A DNA stretch of 64,000 bases from NCBI RefSeq assembly GCF_003173595.1, contig NZ_QGNZ01000001.1, positions 868,001-932,000 of the forward strand, given 5' to 3'. The notes beneath the pieces were generated by a model, which was not told where the DNA came from, searched no databases, and saw only the letters and a program-made list of their open reading frames with translations. This DNA is from Pedobacter yonginensis. Its GTDB lineage: Bacteria; Bacteroidota; Bacteroidia; Sphingobacteriales; Sphingobacteriaceae. How positions within the stretch are numbered: position 1 is the stretch's first letter; every line of letters starts with the position of its first letter. The position numbers and the translations under genes are program-made. Positions 8,881-17,624 of this stretch are shown here, piece after piece.

Positions 8881-9612
8881 TTGTACAGTTTGAAGTTTCC
8901 AAATTTTAAAGACCTTATTCTTTTCGAAGACAACGATTTCATTGTTATCAACAAACCACCATTTCTGGCTTCTCTTGATGAGCGGGGAGGCTCGGGTGAA
9001 ACGAATGTTTTACGGCTTGCTAAACAGTACAGTGATGATGCACAGGTATGTCATCGGTTGGATAAGGAAACATCAGGGGCTTTAATTATCGCTAAGAATC
9101 CAGAGGGTTATCGTCATGCCTCCATGCAATTTGAGCGTAGAAAAGTAAATAAAACGTATCATGCAGTGGTAGATGGCCATGTAATATTTGATAAACTCTT
9201 GATTGATTTGCCCATTTTAAACGATGGAAATAAAAATGTAACCATCGATCGGGCAGAGGGTAAGCGGGCAGAAACCATCTTCGATTCATTAAAGTATTAT
9301 AAACATTATACATTGGTAGAGTGTAAGCCGATAACGGGAAGAATGCACCAAATCCGCATTCATTTGGCTACGCAACGGGCTGCAATTGTTGGCGATGAGA
9401 TGTATCGTGGTAAACCAGTATTTTTATCATCTATTAAGCGCGGTTACAAATTAACAAAGGGCGAAGAAGAGCAGCCCATCATGAAGCGCTTTGCATTGCA
9501 TGCTCGCCATTTAATTTTTAAAGGTTTGAACGATCAAGACATTGTGATTGATGCGCCATACCCTAAAGATTTTGCAACGTTGATTAAACTACTGGATAAA
9601 TTTGACGCTTAA
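8881..9612 (+). CDS. RluA-family RNA pseudouridine synthase
   Basis: Isomerises uridine to pseudouridine in rRNA or tRNA. 243 residues. The catalytic motif HRLDKETSGALI places the active aspartate at residue 61, and GRMHQIRIHLA is the second conserved block. An in-frame TAA at 8875 rules out any start further upstream. No ATG lies near the N-terminus, so TTG at 8881 (or TTG at 8890) must be used. There is no S4 domain, so it belongs with the short RluA/RluC-like enzymes; the target uridine cannot be told from sequence. Confidence 0.92.
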   Translation: MYSLKFPNFKDLILFEDNDFIVINKPPFLASLDERGGSGETNVLRLAKQYSDDAQVCHRLDKETSGALIIAKNPEGYRHASMQFERRKVNKTYHAVVDGHVIFDKLLIDLPILNDGNKNVTIDRAEGKRAETIFDSLKYYKHYTLVECKPITGRMHQIRIHLATQRAAIVGDEMYRGKPVFLSSIKRGYKLTKGEEEQPIMKRFALHARHLIFKGLNDQDIVIDAPYPKDFATLIKLLDKFDA

Positions 9613-9650
9613 ATAAGGTCAAAAAATTTATCCTCCATAAACAATTTTGC

Positions 9651-9658
9651 TACATTTG
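9651..9658 (+). promoter_or_regulatory. -7 promoter box for the ClC gene
   Basis: TACATTTG matches TAnnTTTG, 31 bases before the ATG at 9690. Confidence 0.4.
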
Positions 9659-9689
9659 GATTATTCGCTCTATAGAAAAATCCCAAAGC

Positions 9690-11480
9690 ATGTACATCCG
9701 ATTTGTAAATTACCTTGATACGCTAAACCAATACAGGAAATCTAAACTATCAAACCGTAATTTCTTAATTATACTTGCCGTAATTGTAGGTATTTTAGCC
9801 GGATTGGCTGCTGCTGCTTTAAAAAGCCTTACGCATCACATTGAAGAGTTTTTACAGTCTGATTGGCACTGGAAGTACAAGTATTATTTATACTTCATCT
9901 TTCCCATGATTGGCATTTTCCTCACTGTACTCTACATCAAATATTTCATCAGAAAGAGCAAGTTCGAAACGGGTTTAACGCCTTTGCTTTATGCCATTTC
10001 TAAGAAATCGAGCAGGGTAGAACCACATAATATTTATTCGCAAATTATTACTGCGGCGATTACCGTTGGGTTTGGAGGTTCAACAGGTTTGGAGGCACCC
10101 ATTGTAACCAGTGGATCAGCAATAGGCTCTAACTTAGGTCGATTGCTTGGCTTATCTTACCGGGAAATTACGATGTTAGTGGCTTGTGGTGCAGCAGCTG
10201 GGATAGCAGGTGCATTTAATAGCCCTATCGCAGGAATTGTTTTTGCCATCGAAATTCTCTTGCCAGAATTTACCATACCTGCATTTATACCTTTATTACT
10301 TTCTGCGGCAACTGCAGCCGTGGTGGCTCGTTTATTTTATACCCAACAGCTGTTTTTCCTAGTAACGGAAGGCTGGCAGGTTAATGCATTGTTCTACTAC
10401 GTTATCTTGGCCCTGCTTATTGGTTTATTCTCCATTTATTTTACAAAAGCCAATTATGCAGTTAAGGGCCTTTTTTATAAAGTGAAAAGCCCATATAGCA
10501 AAGTGGTTATTGGAGGCCTGATGCTGGGTGTAATGGTTTTTCTTTTTCCCACCCTTTATGGAGAAGGCTACATTACCATAAAGAATTTACTAAGTGGAGA
10601 TTACCTGGCGGTGATTAACAATAGCATTTTCTCAGATTACAACAACATACCTGCTTTGGTTGTTCTGTTCACCTTAGTAACCATCTTTATGAAATCAATA
10701 GCCACCCTGGTTACCTTGGGTGCAGGTGGTAACGGCGGAACGTTCGCCCCAAGCCTGATTATGGGCGGTTTAATCGGTTTCATTTTTGCCTATGCGGTAA
10801 ATTTAACCGGAATTGCAGAACTAAACGTTGCCAATTTCATTGTAGCGGGCATGGCGGGTGCATTGGGTGCTATTATGCATGCTCCATTAACAGGAATCTT
10901 TTTAATTGCAGAAATTACAGGTGGCTATATTTTGATGGTTCCATTGATGATTACCACGGCTATTTCTTATGCCGTTAATCGCAGTTCTCAAAAGCACTCG
11001 ATTTATACCAAAGCATTGGCTGATAAAGGCGAACTTTTATCACATGAAGATAAAGACACCACAGTACTAAATCAGATGAAACTAAAATATCTGGTCGAAA
11101 AAAACTATCCCCAGTTAAACATGAATGAGCTAATTTCTTTTAAAATGAAAGATATTTTGCAGTCGCATAAAAACATTTGTGCCATTACCGACGAAATTGG
11201 GGATTTTAAAGGAATCATTTATGTGGAGGAACTCTTTAACGAAATGATTAACAATGCAGATAAAGAATCGATTACCGCTTCACATTTAGTACAATCTGCC
11301 CCAGCTTTGATTCATTCTGATGAAGATTTAAAATCGGTTTTACAGAAAATGGAGCAAGACAACGTTTGGATTTTGCCAGTGGTAGATGGCACGAATCGAT
11401 ACATGGGTTTCGTATCTAAAACAGCCATCTTCAATAAATACAGAGCTTTGCTGATGCGCCAAAATGACTATATGGGATAG
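9690..11480 (+). CDS. ClC-type chloride channel/transporter with CBS domains
   Basis: Integral membrane chloride channel or Cl-/H+ exchanger, 596 residues. ClC selectivity motifs are visible: GGSTGLEAPIV (GxExP type, with the gating Glu), GAFNSPIAG and GGNGGTFAPS (GxFxP). About ten hydrophobic segments span residues 20-430. The cytoplasmic tail holds two CBS-like segments (KDILQSHKNICAITDE... and VQSAPALIHSDEDLKSVLQKM...VLPVVDG-like) that may bind nucleotides. The gene stands alone and is convergent with the NtrC-like regulator. Whether it is a channel or an exchanger is not decidable here. Confidence 0.95.
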   Translation: MYIRFVNYLDTLNQYRKSKLSNRNFLIILAVIVGILAGLAAAALKSLTHHIEEFLQSDWHWKYKYYLYFIFPMIGIFLTVLYIKYFIRKSKFETGLTPLLYAISKKSSRVEPHNIYSQIITAAITVGFGGSTGLEAPIVTSGSAIGSNLGRLLGLSYREITMLVACGAAAGIAGAFNSPIAGIVFAIEILLPEFTIPAFIPLLLSAATAAVVARLFYTQQLFFLVTEGWQVNALFYYVILALLIGLFSIYFTKANYAVKGLFYKVKSPYSKVVIGGLMLGVMVFLFPTLYGEGYITIKNLLSGDYLAVINNSIFSDYNNIPALVVLFTLVTIFMKSIATLVTLGAGGNGGTFAPSLIMGGLIGFIFAYAVNLTGIAELNVANFIVAGMAGALGAIMHAPLTGIFLIAEITGGYILMVPLMITTAISYAVNRSSQKHSIYTKALADKGELLSHEDKDTTVLNQMKLKYLVEKNYPQLNMNELISFKMKDILQSHKNICAITDEIGDFKGIIYVEELFNEMINNADKESITASHLVQSAPALIHSDEDLKSVLQKMEQDNVWILPVVDGTNRYMGFVSKTAIFNKYRALLMRQNDYMG

Positions 11481-11516
11481 TTCTCAATACAAAGATCTAT
11501 AAATTAGTTCAAAAAA

Positions 11517-11557
11517 AAGTTGGAATAATCCAAGATTGCTCTCTTATATTCCAACTT
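11517..11557 (-). terminator. terminator for the NtrC-like gene
   Basis: Arms AAGTTGGAATA and TATTCCAACTT with a 19-base loop. On the minus strand the stem is followed by an eight-base T run, so it mainly ends the minus-strand gene; it may also stop the convergent ClC transcript. Confidence 0.7.
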
Positions 11558-11582
11558 GATCTGTCTTAATAGAATTAAAAAC

Positions 11583-12992
11583 CTACGTGGTTTCTGCTCG
11601 CTTTAAACCGAACTTTTCAATTTTACTGTACAGGTGACTTCTTTGAATATCAATCTCATCGGCCGTTTTGGAAACATTCCAGTTGTTTTTTTCTAGCTTA
11701 AATTTGATAAACTCTCGCTCTGCATGGTCTTTATAATCTTGGAAATTATTAAAACTATCGAAAGTAGAAGCTAAATTAGAGCCTGCTGCACCAGCAATTT
11801 GAGTGCTAGTTGCTGCCCCAATGTTTGTACCACCACCAGGGTTGGCGAAGGCACGAACATCATTTTCAGTAATTACCTTATCACTTAAAATAATTAAACG
11901 CTCAATCATATTATGCAGTTCACGTACGTTACCTGTCCAAGGTAAAGCTTGCAAAGCGGCCATTCCACCCTCATTAATTTTCTTAACCGGCATTCCGTAA
12001 TCATCGCAAATGCGCTCCAGAAAATTCTGAGCAATTACCGGAATATCATCAATTCTTTCTGTTAAGTGAGGAACGTGAATATTAATCACATTTAGCCTGT
12101 GGTATAAGTCCATTCGGAAATTACCGTCTTCAATTTCTTTTAGTAAATCTTTATTTGTAGCGGCCAACACGCGCACGTTTACTTCAATCTCTTTCTCACC
12201 ACCTACGCGTGCAATTTTATGTTCTTGCAAAGCACGAAGTACTTTTGCCTGTGCAGAAAGGCTCATGTCGCCAATCTCATCCAAAAACAAGGTACCGCCG
12301 TTAGCCAACTCAAATTTACCAATACGCTGTTTTACAGCAGAAGTAAAAGAACCTTTTTCGTGCCCAAACAATTCACTTTCAATTAATTCTGAAGGTATTG
12401 CCGCGCAGTTTACTTCGATTAAAGGGCTATCTGCACGGTTCGACTTTTCGTGCAACCAACGGGCCACCAACTCTTTACCACTACCATTTGCACCTGTAAT
12501 TAAAACACGCGCTTCAGTAGGGGCAACACGCTCAATTGTTTCTTTAATTTTAGATATACTTTCAGAGGTGCCTAGAATTTCGCGGGTTTTGCTGACTTTA
12601 CGTTTTAAAACCTTCGTTTCCGTAACCAATGTCCCACGATCTAGACCATTGCGAACGGTTATTAACAGTCGGTTTAAATCTGGTGGTTTGGAGATGAAAT
12701 CGAAAGCACCTTTTTTGCTGGCCTCAATTGCGGTTTCAACTGTTCCATGCCCCGAAATCATGATGAAAGGTAAATCTGGTTTAATAACCTGTGCTTGCTC
12801 TAACACTTCCATACCATCCATCTTATTCATCTTGATGTCGCAAAGTACAAGATCGAAATTGCCTTTCTTGATCATTTCCAGACCATCAATGCCATTATCA
12901 ATATCTTCTACTTCGTAATTTTCGTATTCAAGAATTTCGCGTAAGGTACTTCTTATCGCCCGTTCATCATCAATTATTAATAGTTTAGCCAT
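11583..12992 (-). CDS. sigma-54-type (NtrC family) response regulator
   Basis: 469-residue two-component activator. The receiver has Asp8/Asp9, phosphoacceptor Asp52 (LVLCDIKMNKMDG) and Lys102 (SKPPD). The AAA+ domain has Walker A GANGSGKE at 167-174, ESELFGHEKG and Walker B GTLFLDEIGD. The sigma-54 contact loop, normally GAFTGA, reads GSFTSA (214-219). The C-terminal Fis-type HTH is NWNVSKTADEIDIQRSHLYSKIEKFG. An alanine/glycine-rich linker near 390-410 separates AAA+ and HTH. No cognate kinase is nearby. The altered loop may change how it touches RNA polymerase. Confidence 0.95.
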   Translation of the reverse strand: MAKLLIIDDERAIRSTLREILEYENYEVEDIDNGIDGLEMIKKGNFDLVLCDIKMNKMDGMEVLEQAQVIKPDLPFIMISGHGTVETAIEASKKGAFDFISKPPDLNRLLITVRNGLDRGTLVTETKVLKRKVSKTREILGTSESISKIKETIERVAPTEARVLITGANGSGKELVARWLHEKSNRADSPLIEVNCAAIPSELIESELFGHEKGSFTSAVKQRIGKFELANGGTLFLDEIGDMSLSAQAKVLRALQEHKIARVGGEKEIEVNVRVLAATNKDLLKEIEDGNFRMDLYHRLNVINIHVPHLTERIDDIPVIAQNFLERICDDYGMPVKKINEGGMAALQALPWTGNVRELHNMIERLIILSDKVITENDVRAFANPGGGTNIGAATSTQIAGAAGSNLASTFDSFNNFQDYKDHAEREFIKFKLEKNNWNVSKTADEIDIQRSHLYSKIEKFGLKRAETT

Positions 12993-13289
12993 TCGGGATT
13001 TTATTATGCTCTTATAAGTGCGAATATATTGTTTTTTAACTAATGTATAGTTTTTTATACAATCATTTTCTGCTATAAACGGTAAATTTTATAAAAGGTT
13101 TTATGCAGAGATAAAATAAAAAGTTGAGTTTTATTTTGAGTTTAAGTTCTGCATTTTTAACATCAAAATAGATGTAATTAATCAATTTGATTGTCAAATA
13201 GTTGAAGCGTTCAAGAACTAAATCCCCTTTGGTCAATCAGAACCCTAATTCACGCATTCCAAAACAATTGCAAAGAAGAAATTAAAAAA
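12993..13289. other. intergenic, upstream of the NtrC-like gene
   Basis: About 300 bases of AT-rich DNA. The complement of 13021..13028 reads TATATTCG, one base off the TAnnTTTG box, and may be the promoter of the minus-strand regulator. Nothing else was recognised. Confidence 0.4.
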
Positions 13290-13665
13290 ATGCAGGTCTA
13301 TAAGCCGGGTTCTGTTTTTCGATTACTCGAAATTTCTATCATTAATCCACTATAAACGTTGCCGTTTATCTCTAACGACCTACCCACTAACATCGGACGG
13401 GCAGCCCTACATGCGTTAGCCTATTTGGTCTTTCAACTCCCGGGGTTTACAAACCACTACAGTTGCCTGCAATGCTCGTGCGCTCTTACCGCACGTTTTC
13501 ACCCTTACTCCGATAAATCGAAGCGGTATATTTTCTGCTGCACTAATCCGTAATTCAAGTTTTCATTCTTGAACCCCTTTCCGTTAGAAAGCGAGATGCC
13601 CTGCGTTGCCCGGACTTTCCTCTCTCTCGATTTTACTCGAAACAGCGATAGAACAACCTGCATTT
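13290..13665 (-). ncRNA. rnpB: RNase P RNA
   Basis: Catalytic RNA of RNase P, which matures tRNA 5' ends. On the minus strand the RNA opens AATGCAGGTTG and closes ACCTGCATT, giving helix P1. Conserved core segments are present in order: GAGGAAAGTCCGGGC, GCAGAAAATATACCGC, GGTAAGAGCGCACGAGC and AGAACCCGGCTTATAGACC. Length near 375 bases fits a bacterial type A molecule. Exact ends are estimated from P1 pairing. It lies directly downstream of nothing coding on the same strand for 46 bases (the cytochrome c gene ends at 13712). Confidence 0.97.
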
Positions 13666-13711
13666 TGCGCAAAGATGGGCTTTTTTAGCCAAAAAAAATT
13701 AAGAATTTTGA

Positions 13712-14134
13712 TTATTTGCAATTCTGCAATTGGGTAGAAACCTGATCATAAGATACAAAGCCTTGTTTGTTTCCAAATGAATTCGTTACATAAACCATTA
13801 CCTGAGCCACATCTATATCCGCCAATTCAGGAAATCCTGGCATTTTTTCTTGATAGGTTTTATCATGGATCACTAAAGTTTCACTAGCTCCATTTTTAAT
13901 TATGCAAGCTAAACGAGCCTTATTGGTTTTCAGGAAAACTGAATCGGTAAGAGGCGGAGCTAACTGACCTAAACCCTCACCATTTTCGCCATGACAATTC
14001 TGACATTTTGCTTTGTAGATATCCTTTCCATTCGACATGTAGTTTTGCAAATCGATGGTTTCCTGATTTTGGCAAGAAATTATGATGGCAATTACTGAAC
14101 AGATCAATATGGAATGGATGATAAACTTGCGCAT
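13712..14134 (-). CDS. c-type cytochrome lipoprotein
   Basis: 140-residue periplasmic electron carrier, last gene of the MbnP/MbnH operon. The signal ends in a lipobox with Cys21 (IIISC). One haem-binding motif CQNCH (Cys44, Cys47, His48) is followed by GENGEGLGQLAPPL. A likely axial methionine sits in EKMPGFPELAD. Such small class I cytochromes accept or donate electrons to the di-haem enzyme or a terminal oxidase. It is separated from the SCO1 gene by 81 bases that hold an inverted repeat, so it could have partly separate expression. Confidence 0.93.
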   Translation of the reverse strand: MRKFIIHSILICSVIAIIISCQNQETIDLQNYMSNGKDIYKAKCQNCHGENGEGLGQLAPPLTDSVFLKTNKARLACIIKNGASETLVIHDKTYQEKMPGFPELADIDVAQVMVYVTNSFGNKQGFVSYDQVSTQLQNCK

Positions 14135-14151
14135 GTTATGTTTTATTAATA

Positions 14152-14198
14152 AGTCATTTCGAGCGGAATAACAAGCAACCCCGATTCGCTCGAAATGA
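14152..14198. repeat. inverted repeat with GTCATTTCGAGCG arms
   Basis: Perfect 13-base arms GTCATTTCGAGCG and CGCTCGAAATGAC around a 21-base loop, between SCO1 and the cytochrome gene. It resembles the intergenic repeat family at 36501 and 62991, and could also act as a terminator or RNA stabiliser inside the operon. Confidence 0.7.
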
Positions 14199-14215
14199 CA
14201 AAAAAATTCTAATTT

Positions 14216-14866
14216 CTATTTCTTGTATTCGGCTAACAAAACCGGAATATCTCTTTTCAATTGTTCAACCTGATCTTCCTTGGTACCATCGTAGGCACCA
14301 CGAATTCGCCTGTCTTTGTCTATCAAAACCAAATATCCTTGATGAATGTAGCCATCTTTGGCTGTACTATCTTCGCCAACAGCTACTAGGTAATTCTTTT
14401 CTGCCAAGGTGTAAACGCTATCCTTAGTGCCATACAGAAATTGCCATTTCGATCCATCAACACCTAGTTTTTGCGCATATTTCTTCAATACAGATGGTTT
14501 ATCGTATTTAAAATCAATGGTATGCGATACAAACATCACATCTGGATTGCTCTTAAACTCATTATAAACCGTCATCAAATTGCGGTGCATGGTAGGGCAA
14601 ATGGTGGTACATGAAGTGAAGAAAAAATCAGCAATGTAGATTTTTCCATCGGTAGCTTTATTGGTTGTAACCACACTATCTTGGTTTAAGAAAGACCAAT
14701 TTGGAATCGTTTGATAAACCGTGTCGATTTTTTCCGTCCCGTTGGCATCCTTTACGGTTTCGGCATGTCGTTCGCCATAAAACGGAAGTTTCTTATCCTG
14801 TTTGCAGGCATAGAAAAAAGTGAACAATGCTAGGCAAATGGCTATAAAGAAATGATTTTTGATCAT
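14216..14866 (-). CDS. SCO1/SenC family copper chaperone lipoprotein
   Basis: 216-residue lipoprotein (Cys21 after FFYA) of the SCO1/SenC/PrrC family, which delivers copper or reduces thiols for cytochrome oxidase CuA assembly. The copper ligands are all present: CTTIC (Cys86, Cys90) in the thioredoxin-like fold and His175 in YIHQGYLVLID. It follows the YHS gene by 44 bases. In this operon it probably handles copper together with the MbnP-like and YHS proteins rather than only serving an oxidase, since no oxidase genes are in the window. Confidence 0.95.
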   Translation of the reverse strand: MIKNHFFIAICLALFTFFYACKQDKKLPFYGERHAETVKDANGTEKIDTVYQTIPNWSFLNQDSVVTTNKATDGKIYIADFFFTSCTTICPTMHRNLMTVYNEFKSNPDVMFVSHTIDFKYDKPSVLKKYAQKLGVDGSKWQFLYGTKDSVYTLAEKNYLVAVGEDSTAKDGYIHQGYLVLIDKDRRIRGAYDGTKEDQVEQLKRDIPVLLAEYKK

Positions 14867-14910
14867 GGTAATTTTATTATGCTGTAAATATACTTACATG
14901 GAATGGTTTC

Positions 14911-15174
14911 CTATTTATTTTTAACATAGTTTGTTGGTTTCGCAACAAATTTTTGCTTACAACTCTCGCTGCAAAAATAGTACGTCTTTTTGTTGTACAC
15001 CGTGCTTTTTGATGAAGTTGGTTTCACTTTCATCTTACAAACCAGATCTACCTCTACCTTTTGAATTGAATCGGTTGGTAATGCGAGCGTATGAGCTACC
15101 GTAATATTTGCAGACGACTGACTTAAAAATGCAATAAAAATTATCGCCGTAATTAAAAAACTTATTTTTTTCAT
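14911..15174 (-). CDS. exported YHS-domain protein
   Basis: 87 residues: a signal peptide (MKKISFLITAIIFIAFLSQS) and one YHS domain with the metal-binding pattern DLVCKMKV...YYFCSESCKQKF (Cys46, Cys68, Cys72). YHS domains are small zinc or copper sites often seen beside copper ATPases and oxidases. It starts 10 bases after the preceding gene stops. A periplasmic metal-shuttling role is inferred from the operon. Confidence 0.88.
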   Translation of the reverse strand: MKKISFLITAIIFIAFLSQSSANITVAHTLALPTDSIQKVEVDLVCKMKVKPTSSKSTVYNKKTYYFCSESCKQKFVAKPTNYVKNK

Positions 15175-15184
15175 GCTATTAAAT

Positions 15185-15634
15185 TTAATTTTTGTGTACC
15201 GATGTGGGAGTTTTGGCGCTGGCTTTCAATATCTTAAGGACTGAATCTGATTCTTTTGTCACTTGGATGTAGCCGTCTTCTACCGCTCTAATTTTTATCA
15301 TTTGAGATTTATAGTAGGCTAAATTTTCATCTTCATTTTTACCTTTAAAATCATCTTTAAAAAAATGCATCCAATCCATCATGTTTTCGTCGGCTTTGTT
15401 TAGTCTGCTAATCAAATCAACAATTTTCGTTGTATCGGGCGATTGTTTAGCTTTTTCTGCTAGCAAAAGTGTATCAAGCTTCATTTTATTTTTGATTACC
15501 TTTTCACCGTCAATCATCACCTTATCGTGGATGTTCAGCACTTCTGTACGAATGGCTGATGAATCAGGTTCGGTTTTGCAGGAGGCTATTGTCATTACAA
15601 CTAAACCAAACGCTAAGATGTTTCTCAATTTCAT
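15185..15634 (-). CDS. small lipoprotein of unknown function in copper operon
   Basis: 149-residue lipoprotein: MKLRNILAFGLVVMTIASC ends in a lipobox (Cys19). The frame is open back to 15715, but the start at 15634 restores a clean signal and lies 11 bases past the preceding stop. The mature part is helical and charged, with MMDWMHFFKDDF in the middle and a C-terminal TSVHKN; the Met/His content could bind metal but that is speculation. No domain is recognised. Confidence 0.8.
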   Translation of the reverse strand: MKLRNILAFGLVVMTIASCKTEPDSSAIRTEVLNIHDKVMIDGEKVIKNKMKLDTLLLAEKAKQSPDTTKIVDLISRLNKADENMMDWMHFFKDDFKGKNEDENLAYYKSQMIKIRAVEDGYIQVTKESDSVLKILKASAKTPTSVHKN

Positions 15635-15645
15635 TTTATCTGATA

Positions 15646-16623
15646 TTAAAAATTGTATGTGATTCCCAAATGAACTTTTCCTGCACTCATTGGATGGTCT
15701 GTTTCGCCCTCCCAAATGTTTTTTTGTATGCCGGCATTGAAGGCTACGTTTTTGTAAAACACATCTAAACCAATACCACCCATCAAATTGTTCATTACAT
15801 GCTCTCCGGTTTTTACGCCCTTGTATTTTTCTCCTCCAGAGTATTCATAAAAAAACTGTGCTGATGGCATAACCTGAACATCTTGACCAATTCTTTGGGT
15901 ATAAAAAATATTTAAGAAGCTTGTGGTGCTGTTCGCAATGCTTTCCTCTTCACTATTTGTTCCATTTACTTTATAGGAGGTGTTGAGGCTCGCACCGAAC
16001 TTGCCAACTCCAACCAGATAATTAAGGTAAACAAATCCATCTGTACTTCCAGTACCGCCCTGCATCAGAGAGGAGTAGCGAATGCCCTCATTGTTTTTGA
16101 AATCATTCTTTCCTGTAGCAAGTTTAATTCCTGCGCCTGCAATAAGTTGCTGTTTAAATTTACTTTCCGTTTTTTGAACTAAATGATAGCCTGCATAAAA
16201 ATTGACATCTCCTATGCCCGAAAGCGTAGAGGTGTAGCCGTTATATCGCTCGCTGTTTGATACGTAGGGTAAAATGGCATTTACTTCCAATCTGCTGGTG
16301 ATAAAGTATTTCCCGCGTACCTCTAAAGATCGATACAGTTCATAATCCTCTGGGTTGCCATCGTGATTGGTGATGGGCGAATTTTTACGATCTGAAGGGA
16401 TAAAAAAGCTTCCTCCTTTTGGAAATAAGGAATGTTGCTGACCATTATAGCCATTAAAAGATCGATATCGGTACAATAAACTAATGCTATTTCTATTTAG
16501 GTATGGTGTAATTCCCATAAAACAACCGCAAATGTCGCATGCTATGGCTTGTGTACCCATCAGCATGAGAACTAAAATGAGCAGTTTACGACTCACTGTA
16601 TAATGTATTTTTGATAAATTCAT
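15646..16623 (-). CDS. outer-membrane beta-barrel-like protein with CDICGC motif
   Basis: 325 residues. A signal peptide (LLILVLMLMGTQAIA) is followed at once by CDICGCFMGITPY, a conserved cysteine cluster at the mature N-terminus. The rest alternates polar and hydrophobic residues with many aromatic and glycine positions and ends in HLGITYNF, a typical outer-membrane beta-signal ending in Phe. The first 38 bases overlap the end of the di-haem enzyme gene, so translation is probably coupled. Function unknown; a metal or substrate port in the outer membrane is a plausible inference. Confidence 0.85.
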   Translation of the reverse strand: MNLSKIHYTVSRKLLILVLMLMGTQAIACDICGCFMGITPYLNRNSISLLYRYRSFNGYNGQQHSLFPKGGSFFIPSDRKNSPITNHDGNPEDYELYRSLEVRGKYFITSRLEVNAILPYVSNSERYNGYTSTLSGIGDVNFYAGYHLVQKTESKFKQQLIAGAGIKLATGKNDFKNNEGIRYSSLMQGGTGSTDGFVYLNYLVGVGKFGASLNTSYKVNGTNSEEESIANSTTSFLNIFYTQRIGQDVQVMPSAQFFYEYSGGEKYKGVKTGEHVMNNLMGGIGLDVFYKNVAFNAGIQKNIWEGETDHPMSAGKVHLGITYNF

Positions 16624-17623
16624 TGTCTGTTAACGTTTTTAAAAATGCCTTGATTTGATCTCGTTCAGTTGTGCTCAGAGTAATTCCATTTTGAAGTTGA
16701 ACGTCCAAGTTTGGAGCAGCCTTAACCCCAGAATTGTAATGTTCTAAAACTTCATCCAAGCTATAGAAACGACCATCATGCATGTAGGGGCTTGTATATT
16801 CAATATTGCGCAGCGTTGGCACCCTGAACTTACCAATGTCGGTGCTGAGGCCAGTAATGTGGGAGCGTCCTTCATCTGCACTTACTTGATCCAATCCATT
16901 ACTACGATAAGAAAAATCTGTAAAAAACGGCTCTGCATGGCAGGAGGCGCATTTTGCTTTAAACAAATTATAACCAGCCATTTCTGCTGCCGTAAAAGCT
17001 GTTCCACTTTCTTTGCGCATCACTTTGTCGTATTTAGAATTTCCGGAAACCAATACCGCAGTAAACTGTGTAATAGATTTAAGTACCCGTTGAGAATTGA
17101 TTTCAGTAGATCCGAATGCCTTATTAAATAAATCAGGATATGGTGCTGTATTCTTGAGGAACGCAATTATCGTTGGCAAATCTGTTCCCATTTCACAAGC
17201 ATCCGTTATCGCGTTTATTGGTGAAGTTTCTATATTTTTTACTCCACCATCCCAAAAAAAGGCCTTTTGCCAAGCCAAATTAAAAAGGGGAGGCGTGTTT
17301 CTTTTGCCCTGACAATTGTTAACGCCATGACTAACGCGATGATCGAGCTGAGCAAAACCAGCAAATTGTTGATGGCAACTTCCACAAGACACACTTTTAT
17401 CGGCAGATAATCTGGCTTCGTAGAACAGTTTTTTTCCCAGAGCGAAACCTGCATTCGTTAGTTTGTTATCTTCAAAATTGTATGCTGGAGTAGGGAAATT
17501 GGATGGAACTGAAAAGGTAATGTTCTTTTCTTCAGGGTTAACTTCCGATTCCTCTTTACTACAAGCATACATCAATGCAATGCTTAAAAAAAGCATTGTA
17601 AAGACGATAGATTTCCTCCACAT
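16586..17623 (-). CDS. di-haem MauG/MbnH-like enzyme (cytochrome c peroxidase family)
   Basis: 345-residue periplasmic lipoprotein (Cys21 after LMYA). Two c-haem motifs are present: CGSCH at Cys80/Cys83/His84 and CASCH at Cys225/Cys228/His229. Family blocks include LSADKSVSC, NTPPLFNLAW, FFWDGGV and FRVPTLRNIEYTSPYMHDGR. The family includes peroxidases and the protein-modifying enzymes MauG and MbnH. Because the gene starts one base after the MbnP-like gene stops, the MbnH role (oxidising a tryptophan of MbnP to kynurenine) is the better inference. General database labels would call it cytochrome-c peroxidase. Confidence 0.93.
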   Translation of the reverse strand: MWRKSIVFTMLFLSIALMYACSKEESEVNPEEKNITFSVPSNFPTPAYNFEDNKLTNAGFALGKKLFYEARLSADKSVSCGSCHQQFAGFAQLDHRVSHGVNNCQGKRNTPPLFNLAWQKAFFWDGGVKNIETSPINAITDACEMGTDLPTIIAFLKNTAPYPDLFNKAFGSTEINSQRVLKSITQFTAVLVSGNSKYDKVMRKESGTAFTAAEMAGYNLFKAKCASCHAEPFFTDFSYRSNGLDQVSADEGRSHITGLSTDIGKFRVPTLRNIEYTSPYMHDGRFYSLDEVLEHYNSGVKAAPNLDVQLQNGITLSTTERDQIKAFLKTLTDNEFIKNTLYSES

Positions 17624-17624
17624 C

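Noticed and set aside
12265..12918. Plus-strand 217-codon frame
   Set aside because: Shadow of the well supported NtrC-like gene on the opposite strand.
13359..13553. Plus-strand frame of 64 codons
   Set aside because: It lies entirely inside the RNase P RNA gene, whose conserved core explains the sequence.
16586..17623. Plain cytochrome c peroxidase
   Set aside because: Motifs allow it, but the immediate MbnP neighbour makes an MbnH-type protein-modifying role the better inference; activity remains untested.
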